34,813 bases of DNA from Saccharofermentans sp. (GCA_016292155.1 JAEFBC010000084.1:1-34813), one strand, 5' to 3'; positions 17,531 to 27,647 are shown, numbered from the stretch's first letter. Translations and numbers: made by a program. Notes: generated from the sequence alone by a model not told the origin.

Positions 17531-17534
17531 CCGT

Positions 17535-17563
17535 TTGATTTTTGTCAATTTTCGCGTTAAAAT
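17535..17563 (+). promoter_or_regulatory. MATE promoter: TTGATT, 17-nt spacer, TAAAAT
   Basis: Consensus-like hexamers upstream of ATG 17613. Confidence 0.5.
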
Positions 17564-17612
17564 TCCAATCCTGCGTAAATTTATATATATATGGGAAATA
17601 GGAATTTATTTT

Positions 17613-18968
17613 ATGACACAGATTAAAGACACATCATTCAGAAAGAAGCTTATCTCGCTGATCCTGCCGATGACACTGCAGAACTTCGTGTTCGCATTGG
17701 TACCGGTATCGGATGCCATCATGCTGCTCTTCCTCTCACAGGATTCAATGGCAGCTGTATCACTTGCTACACAGGTCGTACTCGTACTGACCCTGTTTAC
17801 CATGTCCATCACAGCAGGCGGCTCTATGTTCGCTGCGCAGTACTGGGGCAAGGGTGACAATAAATCGATCGAAAAGGTTTTCGGTTACATGTTCGCATTG
17901 TCGCTCCCTGTTGTTATCGTATTCTTCTGCTGCGGCATGTTCATGCCTGAAGGCGTAATGAGAGTATTCACCAACGAGCCCGAGCTCATCGCTAACGGAA
18001 TCCCTTATATCAGGATTGCGTCATTTTCGTATGTCTTCATGACACTCGCATCTGTTTTCGAGACTCTCCTTAAGAACGTCGGATTCGTTAAGGAATGCAC
18101 GATCGCAAGTGTTGTTATCGTATTCCTGAACATCATCCTGAACGCCATCCTGATTTTCGGTCTTATCGGCGCACCCAGAATGGGATCTGCCGGAGCTGCT
18201 CTTGCGACAACGATCTCAAACGGCGCAGGATTCCTTCTCTGCGTAATATTCATCCTTGTGAAAACGAAGTTCAGGCTTAAGTTCAAGAACATCTTCCATG
18301 TCGATCTGGACTTAAGAAAGAGATTCTCCAAATACACACTCCCCTACCTTCTGAATTCACTTCTCTGGGGATTTGGCTTTACCATGATCACTGTAATCAT
18401 GGGACACCTGGGCTCTGATGCTGCGGCTGCCAACGGCATTGCCGCGATCGTCAAAGACCTCGTCTCCTGCCTCTGCTTTGCTATCGCAGGCGGAAGCGTC
18501 ATCATCATCGGCAACGAACTTGGTGCCGGCAGACTTGAGCAGGCTAAGGAATACGGTGATAAGCTCTTTAAGATCACAGTTATCTCCGGAATTGTTCTGG
18601 GACTTGTTGCAGCTGCGTCAGCTCCTCTTGTACTCTACTTCGTTAACCTGACAGAGACAGCTGAGCACTACCTGTTCATCATGCTCCTGATGTGCAGCTA
18701 CTACATCCTTGGAAGATCGATCAACTCCACGCTCATCAGCGGCATCTTCTCTGCAGGCGGAGACACAAAGTTCGGCTTCATCTGCGACACCGTCACAATG
18801 TGGGCATTTATCGTGCCTTTTGGATTTATCTCAGCATTCGTCCTGAACTGGCCCGTAATGGTCGTCTACTTCATCTTAAACCTCGACGAGATCGTTAAGA
18901 TCCCTGTCGTAATCGCCCACTACAAAAAATACAAATGGGTGAAGAACATCATCAACGAAGAAGTATAA
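17613..18968 (+). CDS. MATE family efflux transporter
   Basis: About 12 TM segments; LILPMTLQNFVFALVPVSDAIMLLFLSQDSMAAVSLATQV; AQYWGKGD; start at ATG 17613. Confidence 0.92.
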   Translation: MTQIKDTSFRKKLISLILPMTLQNFVFALVPVSDAIMLLFLSQDSMAAVSLATQVVLVLTLFTMSITAGGSMFAAQYWGKGDNKSIEKVFGYMFALSLPVVIVFFCCGMFMPEGVMRVFTNEPELIANGIPYIRIASFSYVFMTLASVFETLLKNVGFVKECTIASVVIVFLNIILNAILIFGLIGAPRMGSAGAALATTISNGAGFLLCVIFILVKTKFRLKFKNIFHVDLDLRKRFSKYTLPYLLNSLLWGFGFTMITVIMGHLGSDAAAANGIAAIVKDLVSCLCFAIAGGSVIIIGNELGAGRLEQAKEYGDKLFKITVISGIVLGLVAAASAPLVLYFVNLTETAEHYLFIMLLMCSYYILGRSINSTLISGIFSAGGDTKFGFICDTVTMWAFIVPFGFISAFVLNWPVMVVYFILNLDEIVKIPVVIAHYKKYKWVKNIINEEV

Positions 18969-18976
18969 ATAATAAA

Positions 18977-19003
18977 GAAGCCGCCTTACGAGGCGGCTTT
19001 CTT
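18977..19003. terminator. Bidirectional rho-independent terminator
   Basis: AAGAAGCCGCCT-TACG-AGGCGGCTTTCTT between convergent genes. Confidence 0.85.
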
Positions 19004-19004
19004 A

Positions 19005-20765
19005 TTATCTTGCGTAATCAGTATGTTCGAATGATTCGTAGAGAGCGATGATCTCTTTCTTCAAAGAGATAAATATGCGGCCCAGGTGCGGATCGAAGTG
19101 GTGTCCCAGTTCCTGTCTGATGATCTCGAAAGCCTCGTCGTAGGTCATTGGATCCTTGTAATAACGGCGGCTTGCAAGAGCATCGAAAACATCTGCCAGA
19201 GCCATTATCCTTGCCTCGAACGGGATGCTCTCACCTCTTAACTGGTCAGGATAACCTGTGCCGTTGTACTTCTCATGGTGATAGTGGGCAACATTGGTAG
19301 CTACTCTTACGAATTCCTTATCCTCAACGTCTTCAAGGACCTTGCTCATGATCTTCGCGCCGTAAGGGGCGTGGATCTTCATCTTCTCATATTCCTCATC
19401 AGTAAGGCCGGAAGGTTTTCTTAAGATAGCGTCATCAACGGCAATCTTACCAAGGTCATGGAGAGGTGCGGCGTTGATTACTGAATCCCAGTAATTCTCG
19501 CTCATATTGTAGTCGTCGAGCTTACGGAGGTGCTCAACGAACAAAGCAACGCAGGCAGATGTCCTGTTGATGTGACCGCCCGTGGAGTTGTCACGTGATT
19601 CGATCATGGCCGCCATGCCGAGAATAGTGGACATCTGCATCGACTTGGCTCTCTTGGTCTGACGCTCTACCTCACGCTTCAAAGATTCACCCTTAAAGCT
19701 CATGGACTCGATCATGTTATGCTGCTCGGTGTCGTCAATGAGCTCTACCAGGTATCCTGAAACGTGTTCTTTGAATAATCCGAAATGAATGAAGCTCATC
19801 TCACATTCAAGGTGGCGCCTCTCACTTGGGCTTCTGTCATTGATCACGATAGCCTTCTTGAATTTGCTCTGAGAATTCTCGCTTTCTGAAGATTCTTCAG
19901 CATTCTTGGCGATCCATTTAAGGAGATCCTTCAGCGCGTAATCCTTAGGGATGATCTTGGAGTCGATCCTTGAATTCTTGATCTCAGGGAAGAATTTCTG
20001 GGCCACGGCGTTGCTTCCCACATACTTAAACTTCCTGTCCAAAACAAGATAGCCGAATGTACTGAGTTCGTCGATCTTCTCCTGAACGCTTAAGTTAACG
20101 TTGTAGATCGTGGATCTGGCGACAACGTAGTCGAGCATCAGCGTGCAGATAAGATAGAAGAACGGAATGATCTCGACCTTAAGATCGAACAATTTTGAGC
20201 TAAGATAAACCAGCATTACGCCAAACAGAGAACCTGCATAGGTGACCATGAGTCTGAACGAAGCGCTTCGCTTGCCGAGATAAGTCAGGATAGTAAAGAA
20301 TGCAGCAAGTCCGACCTCTACCGCCAGGATTATGTATCTGATGTAATAGATCTGGGCCGGCTCCTTAATAAGGAATGAAGGAGAACCGGGAACGAACTGG
20401 ACTGCAGCATAGAAATAAGGAAGTCTGTCCGTAAGCATTACGGATGTAAATACAATGATATTGATAACGAGGATGACGATCGAGAACCATGTAGGAACTT
20501 TGGAATCCGAATAGTCGATCAGGATATATACTATAAGGAGAGGCAGGAATATTCCGCCGACGTAAGCCAGGGTATTGGCAAGGAGTGCTTCCTGAACATT
20601 TCTGGAACACGAAAGGATGAAGTAACCGGAGTTGCTGATCGTGACACAAACGGACATCAAAACCTCAAGTGTATTGGCGCCACGTCTCGTAAAGAGAACG
20701 AGCGCAAAAGTAGATAACATGCTGAGTAGCATTACTACTCCCAATACGATCGAATATATACCCAT
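19005..20765 (-). CDS. Membrane-anchored HD-GYP domain protein (putative c-di-GMP phosphodiesterase) with N-terminal multi-TM and PAS-like region
   Basis: APLHDLGKIAVDD; HYHHEKYNGTGYP; ARIMALADVFDAL; ATG 20765 (MGIYSIVLG). Confidence 0.88.
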   Translation of the reverse strand: MGIYSIVLGVVMLLSMLSTFALVLFTRRGANTLEVLMSVCVTISNSGYFILSCSRNVQEALLANTLAYVGGIFLPLLIVYILIDYSDSKVPTWFSIVILVINIIVFTSVMLTDRLPYFYAAVQFVPGSPSFLIKEPAQIYYIRYIILAVEVGLAAFFTILTYLGKRSASFRLMVTYAGSLFGVMLVYLSSKLFDLKVEIIPFFYLICTLMLDYVVARSTIYNVNLSVQEKIDELSTFGYLVLDRKFKYVGSNAVAQKFFPEIKNSRIDSKIIPKDYALKDLLKWIAKNAEESSESENSQSKFKKAIVINDRSPSERRHLECEMSFIHFGLFKEHVSGYLVELIDDTEQHNMIESMSFKGESLKREVERQTKRAKSMQMSTILGMAAMIESRDNSTGGHINRTSACVALFVEHLRKLDDYNMSENYWDSVINAAPLHDLGKIAVDDAILRKPSGLTDEEYEKMKIHAPYGAKIMSKVLEDVEDKEFVRVATNVAHYHHEKYNGTGYPDQLRGESIPFEARIMALADVFDALASRRYYKDPMTYDEAFEIIRQELGHHFDPHLGRIFISLKKEIIALYESFEHTDYAR

Positions 20766-20902
20766 GTTCACCCTGTTTAAAATAAAAGCACTAAACCTAA
20801 TATATTTTACCGCAAATTCGCTATAAAGTGTTATTATTTTTGCTGTCCAATTAGATAATTTTACTAAAACTAAGGTCAAAAATAGGGAGAAATGTCTGAA
20901 AA

Positions 20903-21895
20903 ATGCTTAAAGACGACGTTCTAAAACTCATCTCCAGAGAGGATGATTACATCTCAGGAGAGGCAATAAGCCGCAAGCTGGGTGTCACCAGGGCAGCTGT
21001 AAATTCGGCTGTAAAAGCTCTCAGAGACGAGGGATACGAGATAACTTCATCCACTAACAAGGGTTATCTTCTGACCAAGAGCCCGGACATTCTCTCCAAA
21101 GGTTCGGTTTCAGTCTTTCTTCCGGATGCCTTGATCCCCAATGTTCATGTTTTCGAGTCAGTCGACTCCACAAATAATGTACTTAAGGACATGGCAAGGA
21201 ACGGCGCTCCGTCCGGCACTGTCGTTATCGCAGACTGCCAGACAGGCGGAAAAGGCAGACGCGGCAGGAGCTTCTCCTCCCCCAAGGGCGTCGGAGTGTA
21301 TTTCTCCTACCTGTTCAAACCCGAGTCAGGCTTTGATAAGATCGCAAATCTCACCAGCTGGACTGCTATCGCGGTGTCTGATGCGATCTACAACGCCTAC
21401 GGCGTCGACTCACAGGTCAAATGGGTAAACGACCTTCTCATGAACAGGAAGAAGATCTGCGGGATCCTTACAGAAGTTACGGTCGAGGCTGAAAGCGGTC
21501 TTATCGACAGCTGCATCATCGGTATCGGCATTAATGTCAACGAGCAATCCTTCCCTGAGGAGTTATCCCGGATTGCCACTTCCATCTCACTCGAAAACGG
21601 CAATAAGACATTCAACCGTTCCAAGCTCGCAGCTGAGCTCATCAGGGCGATGGGCGATATCGCATACAGATGGCCTGATGATGAATACTATCTTAACCGT
21701 TACCGCAAGAGCAACGTGACGGTCGGAAGCAAGATCGTGGCTTATCCGCAGCTCGCTGAGAACAGTCAGGGGCGCTCAGGAACAGCTATAGCCATTAATG
21801 AGGATTTTACTCTTAAGGTTAAGTTCGATGACGGCTCTATTGAAGATTTGAGGAGCGGAGAAGTAAGCGTCCGCGGCCTTTACGGTTACACCTGA
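20903..21895 (+). CDS. birA: Bifunctional biotin-[acetyl-CoA-carboxylase] ligase / biotin repressor
   Basis: N-terminal HTH; VFESVDSTNNVLKDM; GRRGRSFSSPKGVGVYFSYLF; KWVNDLLMNRKKICGILTE. Confidence 0.94.
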   Translation: MLKDDVLKLISREDDYISGEAISRKLGVTRAAVNSAVKALRDEGYEITSSTNKGYLLTKSPDILSKGSVSVFLPDALIPNVHVFESVDSTNNVLKDMARNGAPSGTVVIADCQTGGKGRRGRSFSSPKGVGVYFSYLFKPESGFDKIANLTSWTAIAVSDAIYNAYGVDSQVKWVNDLLMNRKKICGILTEVTVEAESGLIDSCIIGIGINVNEQSFPEELSRIATSISLENGNKTFNRSKLAAELIRAMGDIAYRWPDDEYYLNRYRKSNVTVGSKIVAYPQLAENSQGRSGTAIAINEDFTLKVKFDDGSIEDLRSGEVSVRGLYGYT

Positions 21896-21898
21896 TAC

Positions 21899-22618
21899 TC
21901 AGACGCAGATATAATCCTTTATCCTGTTATATTTTGAGTCACCTATTCCGGTGACGTTCTTGATGTCCTCTATTTTCTTAAAAGGATTCTTTGCTCTGTA
22001 ATCAACTATCGCCTGCGCCGTCACCCCTCCGATCCCCGGCAGGGTCTTGAGCTCGTCCACCGTTGCCGTATTGATGTTGACTATGCTTATCACGGTGCTT
22101 CCGGTATCAGAAGACCCTCCCTGCTGATTGCCCCAGACATATACACCGTCCTGCCTGATTATGTCGCCGCCGTTAAAGCCACTCGCAGTCTCATCCCTGG
22201 ACGGGATATATATCGACATATTGCCGGTTATCTGATAGACGAAGTTGATATTATTCACCGAAGCTTCGTCCGTAAGACCTCCCGCATCTTCAATGATGTC
22301 ATTCAGCATCACGCCTTTTGGAGCTTCGTAGATGCCTGGATTTATGACTTCGCCGCAGATATAGACACTTACGAGCTGGACTTTCTCAGTTTGGGAAGCT
22401 GATGCTGACTCCGATACAGAGGCAGGCGTCTCAGAAGGTTCAGGCGGAGTACTCTCCTCAGCCCTTATCACCTCAGTCTTCCCGCTCTTAAATGCGCTTA
22501 TGGTAAAGTCTGTATTTCCCTTGAATACCAGCTTATATACGGCACTCAGGATTATCACCAGAATGAATGCCAGAGGATAGATCAGTTTCCGGATTTTAGC
22601 AGCGGCGCTCTTTTTCAT
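21899..22618 (-). CDS. comEA: ComEA-like SLBB/helix-hairpin-helix DNA-binding protein
   Basis: N-terminal TM; VYICGEVINPGIYEAPKGVMLNDIIEDAGG (SLBB); VNINTATVDELKTLPGIGGVTAQAIVDYR (HhH). Confidence 0.88.
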   Translation of the reverse strand: MKKSAAAKIRKLIYPLAFILVIILSAVYKLVFKGNTDFTISAFKSGKTEVIRAEESTPPEPSETPASVSESASASQTEKVQLVSVYICGEVINPGIYEAPKGVMLNDIIEDAGGLTDEASVNNINFVYQITGNMSIYIPSRDETASGFNGGDIIRQDGVYVWGNQQGGSSDTGSTVISIVNINTATVDELKTLPGIGGVTAQAIVDYRAKNPFKKIEDIKNVTGIGDSKYNRIKDYICV

Positions 22619-22640
22619 AGGTAGAGCATAACACCCTTCT

Positions 22641-22700
22641 TTGTCGGTTTTTACCGACAAAACCATACAAAAACCGACAAGGAATTTCCTTGCCGGTCTC
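22641..22700 (-). terminator. Tandem hairpins downstream of rsfS, first resembling a rho-independent terminator
   Basis: Minus: CCGGCAAGGAAATTCCTTGTCGGTTTTTG, then TTTGTCGGTAAAAACCGACAAA. Confidence 0.7.
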
Positions 22701-22731
22701 AAACATTACTTTAAATAAATTACTATAAGAG

Positions 22732-23076
22732 TTACTCTTCGCCCTCTCTGCGCTTTGTCTCCCAGAACTTCTCGATATTGTAGTTCTCACGCTCTTCCCT
22801 GCCCATGACATGAACTACAACGTCCTTATAATCCAAAAGGATCCACTTGTCGCCTGAGCGGCCTTCGATGTGGTCGGGAGTGATATCGTAATCCTTCTTA
22901 AGGACATACTCTACTTCATCAGCCAGAGACTTGATCTGTGTGGTCGAATTACCGCTTGCAAGAACGAAATAATCAGCGAGTACTGTCTTTCCTGTTAAGT
23001 CTATCGTCTCAATATCGATACCCTTCTTTGAATCAAGAATGTCAACGATCTTAGCGGCTAATTCTTTTGTGTCCAT
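22732..23076 (-). CDS. rsfS: Ribosomal silencing factor RsfS
   Basis: DLTGKTVLADYFVLASGNSTTQIKSLADEVE...HIEGRSGDKWILLDYKDVVVHVM. Confidence 0.95.
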   Translation of the reverse strand: MDTKELAAKIVDILDSKKGIDIETIDLTGKTVLADYFVLASGNSTTQIKSLADEVEYVLKKDYDITPDHIEGRSGDKWILLDYKDVVVHVMGREERENYNIEKFWETKRREGEE

Positions 23077-23126
23077 TATTTATCTCCTTGGATTTATTAA
23101 TAGTTTGATTGTATCACAATAACGCC

Positions 23127-24347
23127 TTACATATGTAAGTCTTTCATCATCAGGACCGTCATCGGGTGGATATCTCTTCCCTGCGATACGAACTTGTCCC
23201 TTACGGCGGCTGCCGTCATTCTCATCGCGCTGTCGAGATCTATCTCAGCAGCAGTCCTGATGGGTGTCAGATCAGTATAGTTTCTGGAAGGTTCGATCTT
23301 ATCTGCGAGGTATACGATCTTCTCAAGAAGAGTCATGTTGCCTCTACCCGTCGTGTGATAGCAGATGGCATCAAGGATCTCTTTATCTTCAATACCTAAT
23401 TCTTTCCTCGCGAACGTTGCGCCCGCAGGTGAATGGAGGAGCTTTTTCTCAGTAAACAGATCGCCTGAGTATTCTTTTGCGAGCTCTGTCTGCTTCTCGA
23501 GAGGGAGTTCTTTCGCACAGTCGTGAAGAGCGCCTGCAATAAGCGCCTTATCCTTGTCACAGCCGAAGACATCAGCCAGATGCGCGGAAAGATAGCCTAC
23601 GTTAAGCGTGTGGAGAAGCCTTTTCGCGCCCAGATACTTATACATCCATACTGAGCACTCGTAAAACTGCCTGCGTGCCTCATCAGAAACGCCTTCGAGC
23701 TTAGTATTCTCAGTATAAAGAGCATGTCTTGCTATGAATTCCCTTGCAGGTTCCGGCACCATCGAAAAGTCACCGGAAGAAGTGATCCCCGATGAGGAAC
23801 ATTCAACGCCGTTAAGGCGGAATATCTCTACTTTTCCTCCGAGATTCTTCCTTATAGATTCAGCTGCCCTTTCAACATCAGTCGTATCGCCGGGTCTTGC
23901 AGCTGCTAAAAGTGCCGCGTGATTTAAGATCTCGCCCGGGTTATACCATGTCTCGAAAGTTCCGAGCGTATCAGAACCCATGATCCAGAAGAATTCATGA
24001 GGCTCTTCGGCTTTCTTTTTCTTGACGCCGTTCTTTAAAAGGAACTCCTTTATATATTCTTCTGAAGTAAGCTTCTTAAGAACTACAGCCGTATAGCTTA
24101 CGCCTTCTATGCCGTATTCCACATCGCTTACATAGCAGTTCTTGATGCCAAGGCCTTCTATGGTCTCTGCCATCATGTAAAGGCGGTACGGGGGCGGAAG
24201 CTTATTTGCATAGAGCTTGAAATTATTTCTGACCGAAGGAATAACGATCACAAGATCAATGTATCCGCTCTTTAACGCGGAATTTACCATTGCTATGTGA
24301 CCGTTGTGAACCGGATCGAATGAGCCTCCGTAGATGCCTATTCTCAT
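23127..24347 (-). CDS. nadD: Nicotinate-nucleotide adenylyltransferase (NadD) fused to YqeK-type HD hydrolase
   Basis: N-terminal GIYGGSFDPVHNGHI; C-terminal RLLHTLNVGYLSAHLADVFG...ALHDCAKELP; followed by rsfS. Confidence 0.92.
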   Translation of the reverse strand: MRIGIYGGSFDPVHNGHIAMVNSALKSGYIDLVIVIPSVRNNFKLYANKLPPPYRLYMMAETIEGLGIKNCYVSDVEYGIEGVSYTAVVLKKLTSEEYIKEFLLKNGVKKKKAEEPHEFFWIMGSDTLGTFETWYNPGEILNHAALLAAARPGDTTDVERAAESIRKNLGGKVEIFRLNGVECSSSGITSSGDFSMVPEPAREFIARHALYTENTKLEGVSDEARRQFYECSVWMYKYLGAKRLLHTLNVGYLSAHLADVFGCDKDKALIAGALHDCAKELPLEKQTELAKEYSGDLFTEKKLLHSPAGATFARKELGIEDKEILDAICYHTTGRGNMTLLEKIVYLADKIEPSRNYTDLTPIRTAAEIDLDSAMRMTAAAVRDKFVSQGRDIHPMTVLMMKDLHM

Positions 24348-24350
24348 TTA

Positions 24351-25604
24351 TTAACCGAGTGTCCTTCCTATATCGTGGCGGAAGTGCATATCCTTGAAGG
24401 AGATCTTTGCGACACCTTCATATGCGCCGTCGATTGCTTCATCAAGGGTGTCTGCCTCATCATATACGCAGAGAACACGTCCGCCGCTGGTAACGAGCTT
24501 GCCGTCCTTAAGTGCGGTGCCTGCCTGGAATACGATCTTGCCGCAGGTATCGATGCCTGTGATCTCGTAGCCCTTTGCATAGCTCTGCGGATATCCGCCG
24601 GATGCCATGACAACAACGCAGGAGCACTTATTCTTCCACTTGAATTCGACCTGGTCGAGCTTGCCGTCGATTACAGCATCGACTATATCGAGGAGGCTGT
24701 TCTCCAGGAGAGGCAGTACTGCCTGAGCCTCAGGATCTCCGAAACGTGCATTGTACTCAACAACCTTCGGTCCTTCAGGTGTAAGCATGAGGCCGAAATA
24801 GATAACACCCTTGAAAGGTCTTCCCTCTTTCTTGAGAGCTTCGACTGTAGGTGTGATTATCTCGTTCTGGATGCGTGCCTTAAGTTCATCTGTCATGTCG
24901 GCACCGGGTGTAACAGCGCCCATTCCGCCTGTGTTAAGGCCTTCGTCGTGATCGTATGCTCTCTTGTGGTCTCTTGAAGATACCATCGGAACACATGTAT
25001 TGCCGTCAGAGAAAGCAAGGACTGTAAGCTCAGGACCTGTCATGCACTCCTCGATAACGATCGTGGAGCCTGCGCTGCCGAACTTCTTATCTTCCATCAT
25101 GTCCTTAACTGCCTGCTTAGCCTCATCAAGGGTCTGGGCAATGATAACGCCCTTGCCGAGAGCCAGGCCGTCGCACTTGATAACGATAGGCATAGGCTGT
25201 GTCTCAAGATAATCGAGAGCTGCCTTCTCATCTTCGAAGATCTCATACTTTGCAGTAGGTATCGAATACTTCTTCATGAGCTGCTTGGAGAAAGCCTTCG
25301 AGCTCTCAATGATCGCTGCATTAGCCTTGGGGCCGAATGCTCTGAGGCCTGCTTCTTCCATCCTGTCGACCATACCGAGTGCGAGCGGATCGTCCGGAGC
25401 TACGAAAACGAGATCAAACTGCTCTTTTTTCGCGAAGTCGACCATGGAATCCAGATCTGTAGCCTTAATATCAACGCATGTAGCGATAGAAGCAATACCG
25501 CCGTTGCCGGGCGCACAGTAAAGCTCCGTTACCCTGGGATCCTGCTTGAGCTTCCAGCAGATAACATGCTCTCTTCCGCCGCCGCCTACTACGAGTACCT
25601 TCAT
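24351..25604 (-). CDS. purD: Phosphoribosylamine-glycine ligase
   Basis: MKVLVVGGGGREHVICWKL; HKRAYDHDEGLNTGGMGAVTP; EYNARFGDPEAQ. Confidence 0.97.
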   Translation of the reverse strand: MKVLVVGGGGREHVICWKLKQDPRVTELYCAPGNGGIASIATCVDIKATDLDSMVDFAKKEQFDLVFVAPDDPLALGMVDRMEEAGLRAFGPKANAAIIESSKAFSKQLMKKYSIPTAKYEIFEDEKAALDYLETQPMPIVIKCDGLALGKGVIIAQTLDEAKQAVKDMMEDKKFGSAGSTIVIEECMTGPELTVLAFSDGNTCVPMVSSRDHKRAYDHDEGLNTGGMGAVTPGADMTDELKARIQNEIITPTVEALKKEGRPFKGVIYFGLMLTPEGPKVVEYNARFGDPEAQAVLPLLENSLLDIVDAVIDGKLDQVEFKWKNKCSCVVVMASGGYPQSYAKGYEITGIDTCGKIVFQAGTALKDGKLVTSGGRVLCVYDEADTLDEAIDGAYEGVAKISFKDMHFRHDIGRTLG

Positions 25605-25635
25605 TTATATATCCTCCGAATTGTTTGTTTTTCGA

Positions 25636-26814
25636 TTACTTAAGATAGTGCATCCAGGATTTAGCGCCAGTCTCTGTCATGAGCTGTGCGATATCCTTAT
25701 GCTTAATGCCGCTTACGAGGATCGCTTCCTCAGAGAGGTAAACGCAGCTGTAGCCCTTTACCACTGCTTCTGCGGCATTGTCGACTCTGATCACGATATC
25801 GGTGATGATCTCATCGTAAGGTGTGATATCAACGCTCTCAGAAGTCCATGCTCTTGCTTCAGAAGGATTGCCCATTGCAGCCTCAAGAACGTCACCGCAT
25901 ACTGCAGATGCCGTAGGGAGCGTGCCTGCGCCCTGACCATAGAACATAGCCTGACCCAGGCTGTTGCCGTCAACCATTATCGCATTGAAAACGCCGTTGA
26001 CGTTATATAAGAGATTGGTCTTGTCTACCAATGCGGGAGCAACATAAGCGACAGGCTTTTCGCCAGCTTCATAAAGAGCGATGAGCTTTATGTCGCAGCC
26101 GATGGATGCTGCGAATGTCATATCCTCTGTCGTAATCGCGGAAATGCCTTCAGCAGAGATCTTCTCAGGTGCGATGTAATCACCGTCATTTGCGATCGTT
26201 GAAAGGATCGAGAGCTTTCTCTGTGCATCGATACCGTCGATATCCGCAGAAGGATTAGCCTCTGCAAAACCGTTCTCCTGTGCCTGCTTTAAAGCCGTAA
26301 CAAAATCCACTCCCTCGTCTTTCATCTGGGAGAGAATGTAATTCGTTGTGCCGTTAACGATACCTGCGATCTTCGTGATCTTGTTTGCAGCAAGGCACTT
26401 ATAGAGAGGTCTGATGATCGGGATTCCGCCGCCTACTGCAGCTTCGAAGAGATAGCAGCAGTTATGCTCTTTTGCGATCTGAAGGAGCTCGGGACCCTTT
26501 GTGGATACCAGTTCCTTATTGGAAGTTACGACGCTGATGCCCGAAGACAGAGCTCGCTTTGTGTATTCATAAGCAATCCTCGCACCGCCTATAGTCTCGA
26601 CTGCAATCTGTATGTCGCTTCCGAAAACTTCGTCAGCGTCATGTGTTACAAGATTTGCGAATCTGCTGTCAGGAAAATCCCTGATATCAAGGATGTACTT
26701 AACGTTGATCTCTTTGCCGATACGCTTGGAGATAACATCCTTGTTGACGTCCAGAGTCTCGGCAACGCCTGAACCGACCGTACCGAAGCCCATAATTGCG
26801 ATGTTGATAGCCAT
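25636..26814 (-). CDS. hom: Homoserine dehydrogenase
   Basis: NIAIMGFGTVGSGVAE; VVTSNKELVS; GIVNGTTNYILSQM; DIDGIDAQRKLSIL. Confidence 0.95.
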   Translation of the reverse strand: MAINIAIMGFGTVGSGVAETLDVNKDVISKRIGKEINVKYILDIRDFPDSRFANLVTHDADEVFGSDIQIAVETIGGARIAYEYTKRALSSGISVVTSNKELVSTKGPELLQIAKEHNCCYLFEAAVGGGIPIIRPLYKCLAANKITKIAGIVNGTTNYILSQMKDEGVDFVTALKQAQENGFAEANPSADIDGIDAQRKLSILSTIANDGDYIAPEKISAEGISAITTEDMTFAASIGCDIKLIALYEAGEKPVAYVAPALVDKTNLLYNVNGVFNAIMVDGNSLGQAMFYGQGAGTLPTASAVCGDVLEAAMGNPSEARAWTSESVDITPYDEIITDIVIRVDNAAEAVVKGYSCVYLSEEAILVSGIKHKDIAQLMTETGAKSWMHYLK

Positions 26815-26833
26815 TTCTTTAATGTTCCTTTCG

Positions 26834-27280
26834 TTATTCCCTGCTCAGGATCATGCACTTGCGCACACCCGCGAGCTTAGAGATATCATTGATTATGTCG
26901 TCAACTGTACCATACATCGATACTGTCTCAATAGAGATCGAGATATCGGCAAGGCCGTTGATCGGAATATTCTGATTGATAGTCAGGATATTAGCGCGCG
27001 ATTCCGCGATAGTCCTTATTATCTCTGATAAGATGCCCTGGAAGTTCTCAACAGACAGAAGGAGTGTAACCTTCTTGCCGCTGGCAGCCTCATAGAACGG
27101 CAGGACTGAATCCTTATACTTGTAGTATGCACTTCTGGAGAGCCCGGTCTTTCTGACGGCTTCGTTTACGGAAGTGGATTCGCCGGTGTTAAGGCGCTGC
27201 TTAACTTCCATTACCTTAATGAAGACTTCAGGCAAAACTCTTTTGTCGACGAGGAAATATTCGGGGTTATCCTGATGCAT
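26834..27280 (-). CDS. pheB: ACT domain-containing protein (PheB/UPF0735 family)
   Basis: FLVDKRVLPEVFIKVMEVKQRL...GLSRSAYYKYKDSVLPF plus C-terminal ACT domain; upstream of hom. Confidence 0.88.
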   Translation of the reverse strand: MHQDNPEYFLVDKRVLPEVFIKVMEVKQRLNTGESTSVNEAVRKTGLSRSAYYKYKDSVLPFYEAASGKKVTLLLSVENFQGILSEIIRTIAESRANILTINQNIPINGLADISISIETVSMYGTVDDIINDISKLAGVRKCMILSRE

Positions 27281-27507
27281 AAGGTCAAGACCTTTCTATG
27301 AGATTTTCGCGCCCAAGTATACTTCCACAGACGGACATTTGTACGCGCCTGACAATATTAACACGATTACATGGTGTTTTCAACGAATTATAATTAATAA
27401 GGTGAATTGCACGGGATTTATTCGTTACCGTACATTCAAATTCTTTAAAAACGACTATTTTGATTGGACTTCTAAGCGACGGTCCCGTTTTCGAGGTCAT
27501 CTGAATG

Positions 27508-27626
27508 TGTTCGTCTGAATGTTCGTCTAAAACAGGAGATTTAAACGAACAAATAGGCGGAAACAGCCAAATGTTGCCAAATTGTTCGTCTAAAACAGGG
27601 AAAATAGACGAACAATTAGACGAACA
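27508..27626. repeat. Five copies of the 9-mer TGTTCGTCT in direct and inverted orientation
   Basis: Forward at 27508, 27520, 27583; inverted (AGACGAACA) at 27606 and 27618; 27581-27592/27605-27616 form perfect 12-bp arms. Confidence 0.8.
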
Positions 27627-27647
27627 GCAACCTGCACACCGGAATAA

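Noticed and set aside
24375-24977. 200-aa plus-strand ORF over purD
   Set aside because: Antisense shadow of PurD.
27285-27500. 71-aa minus-strand ORF upstream of the pheB-like gene
   Set aside because: Overlaps the likely pheB promoter (TTGAAA-N17-TAATAT); composition not protein-like. I also looked for a T-box leader motif here and did not see one.
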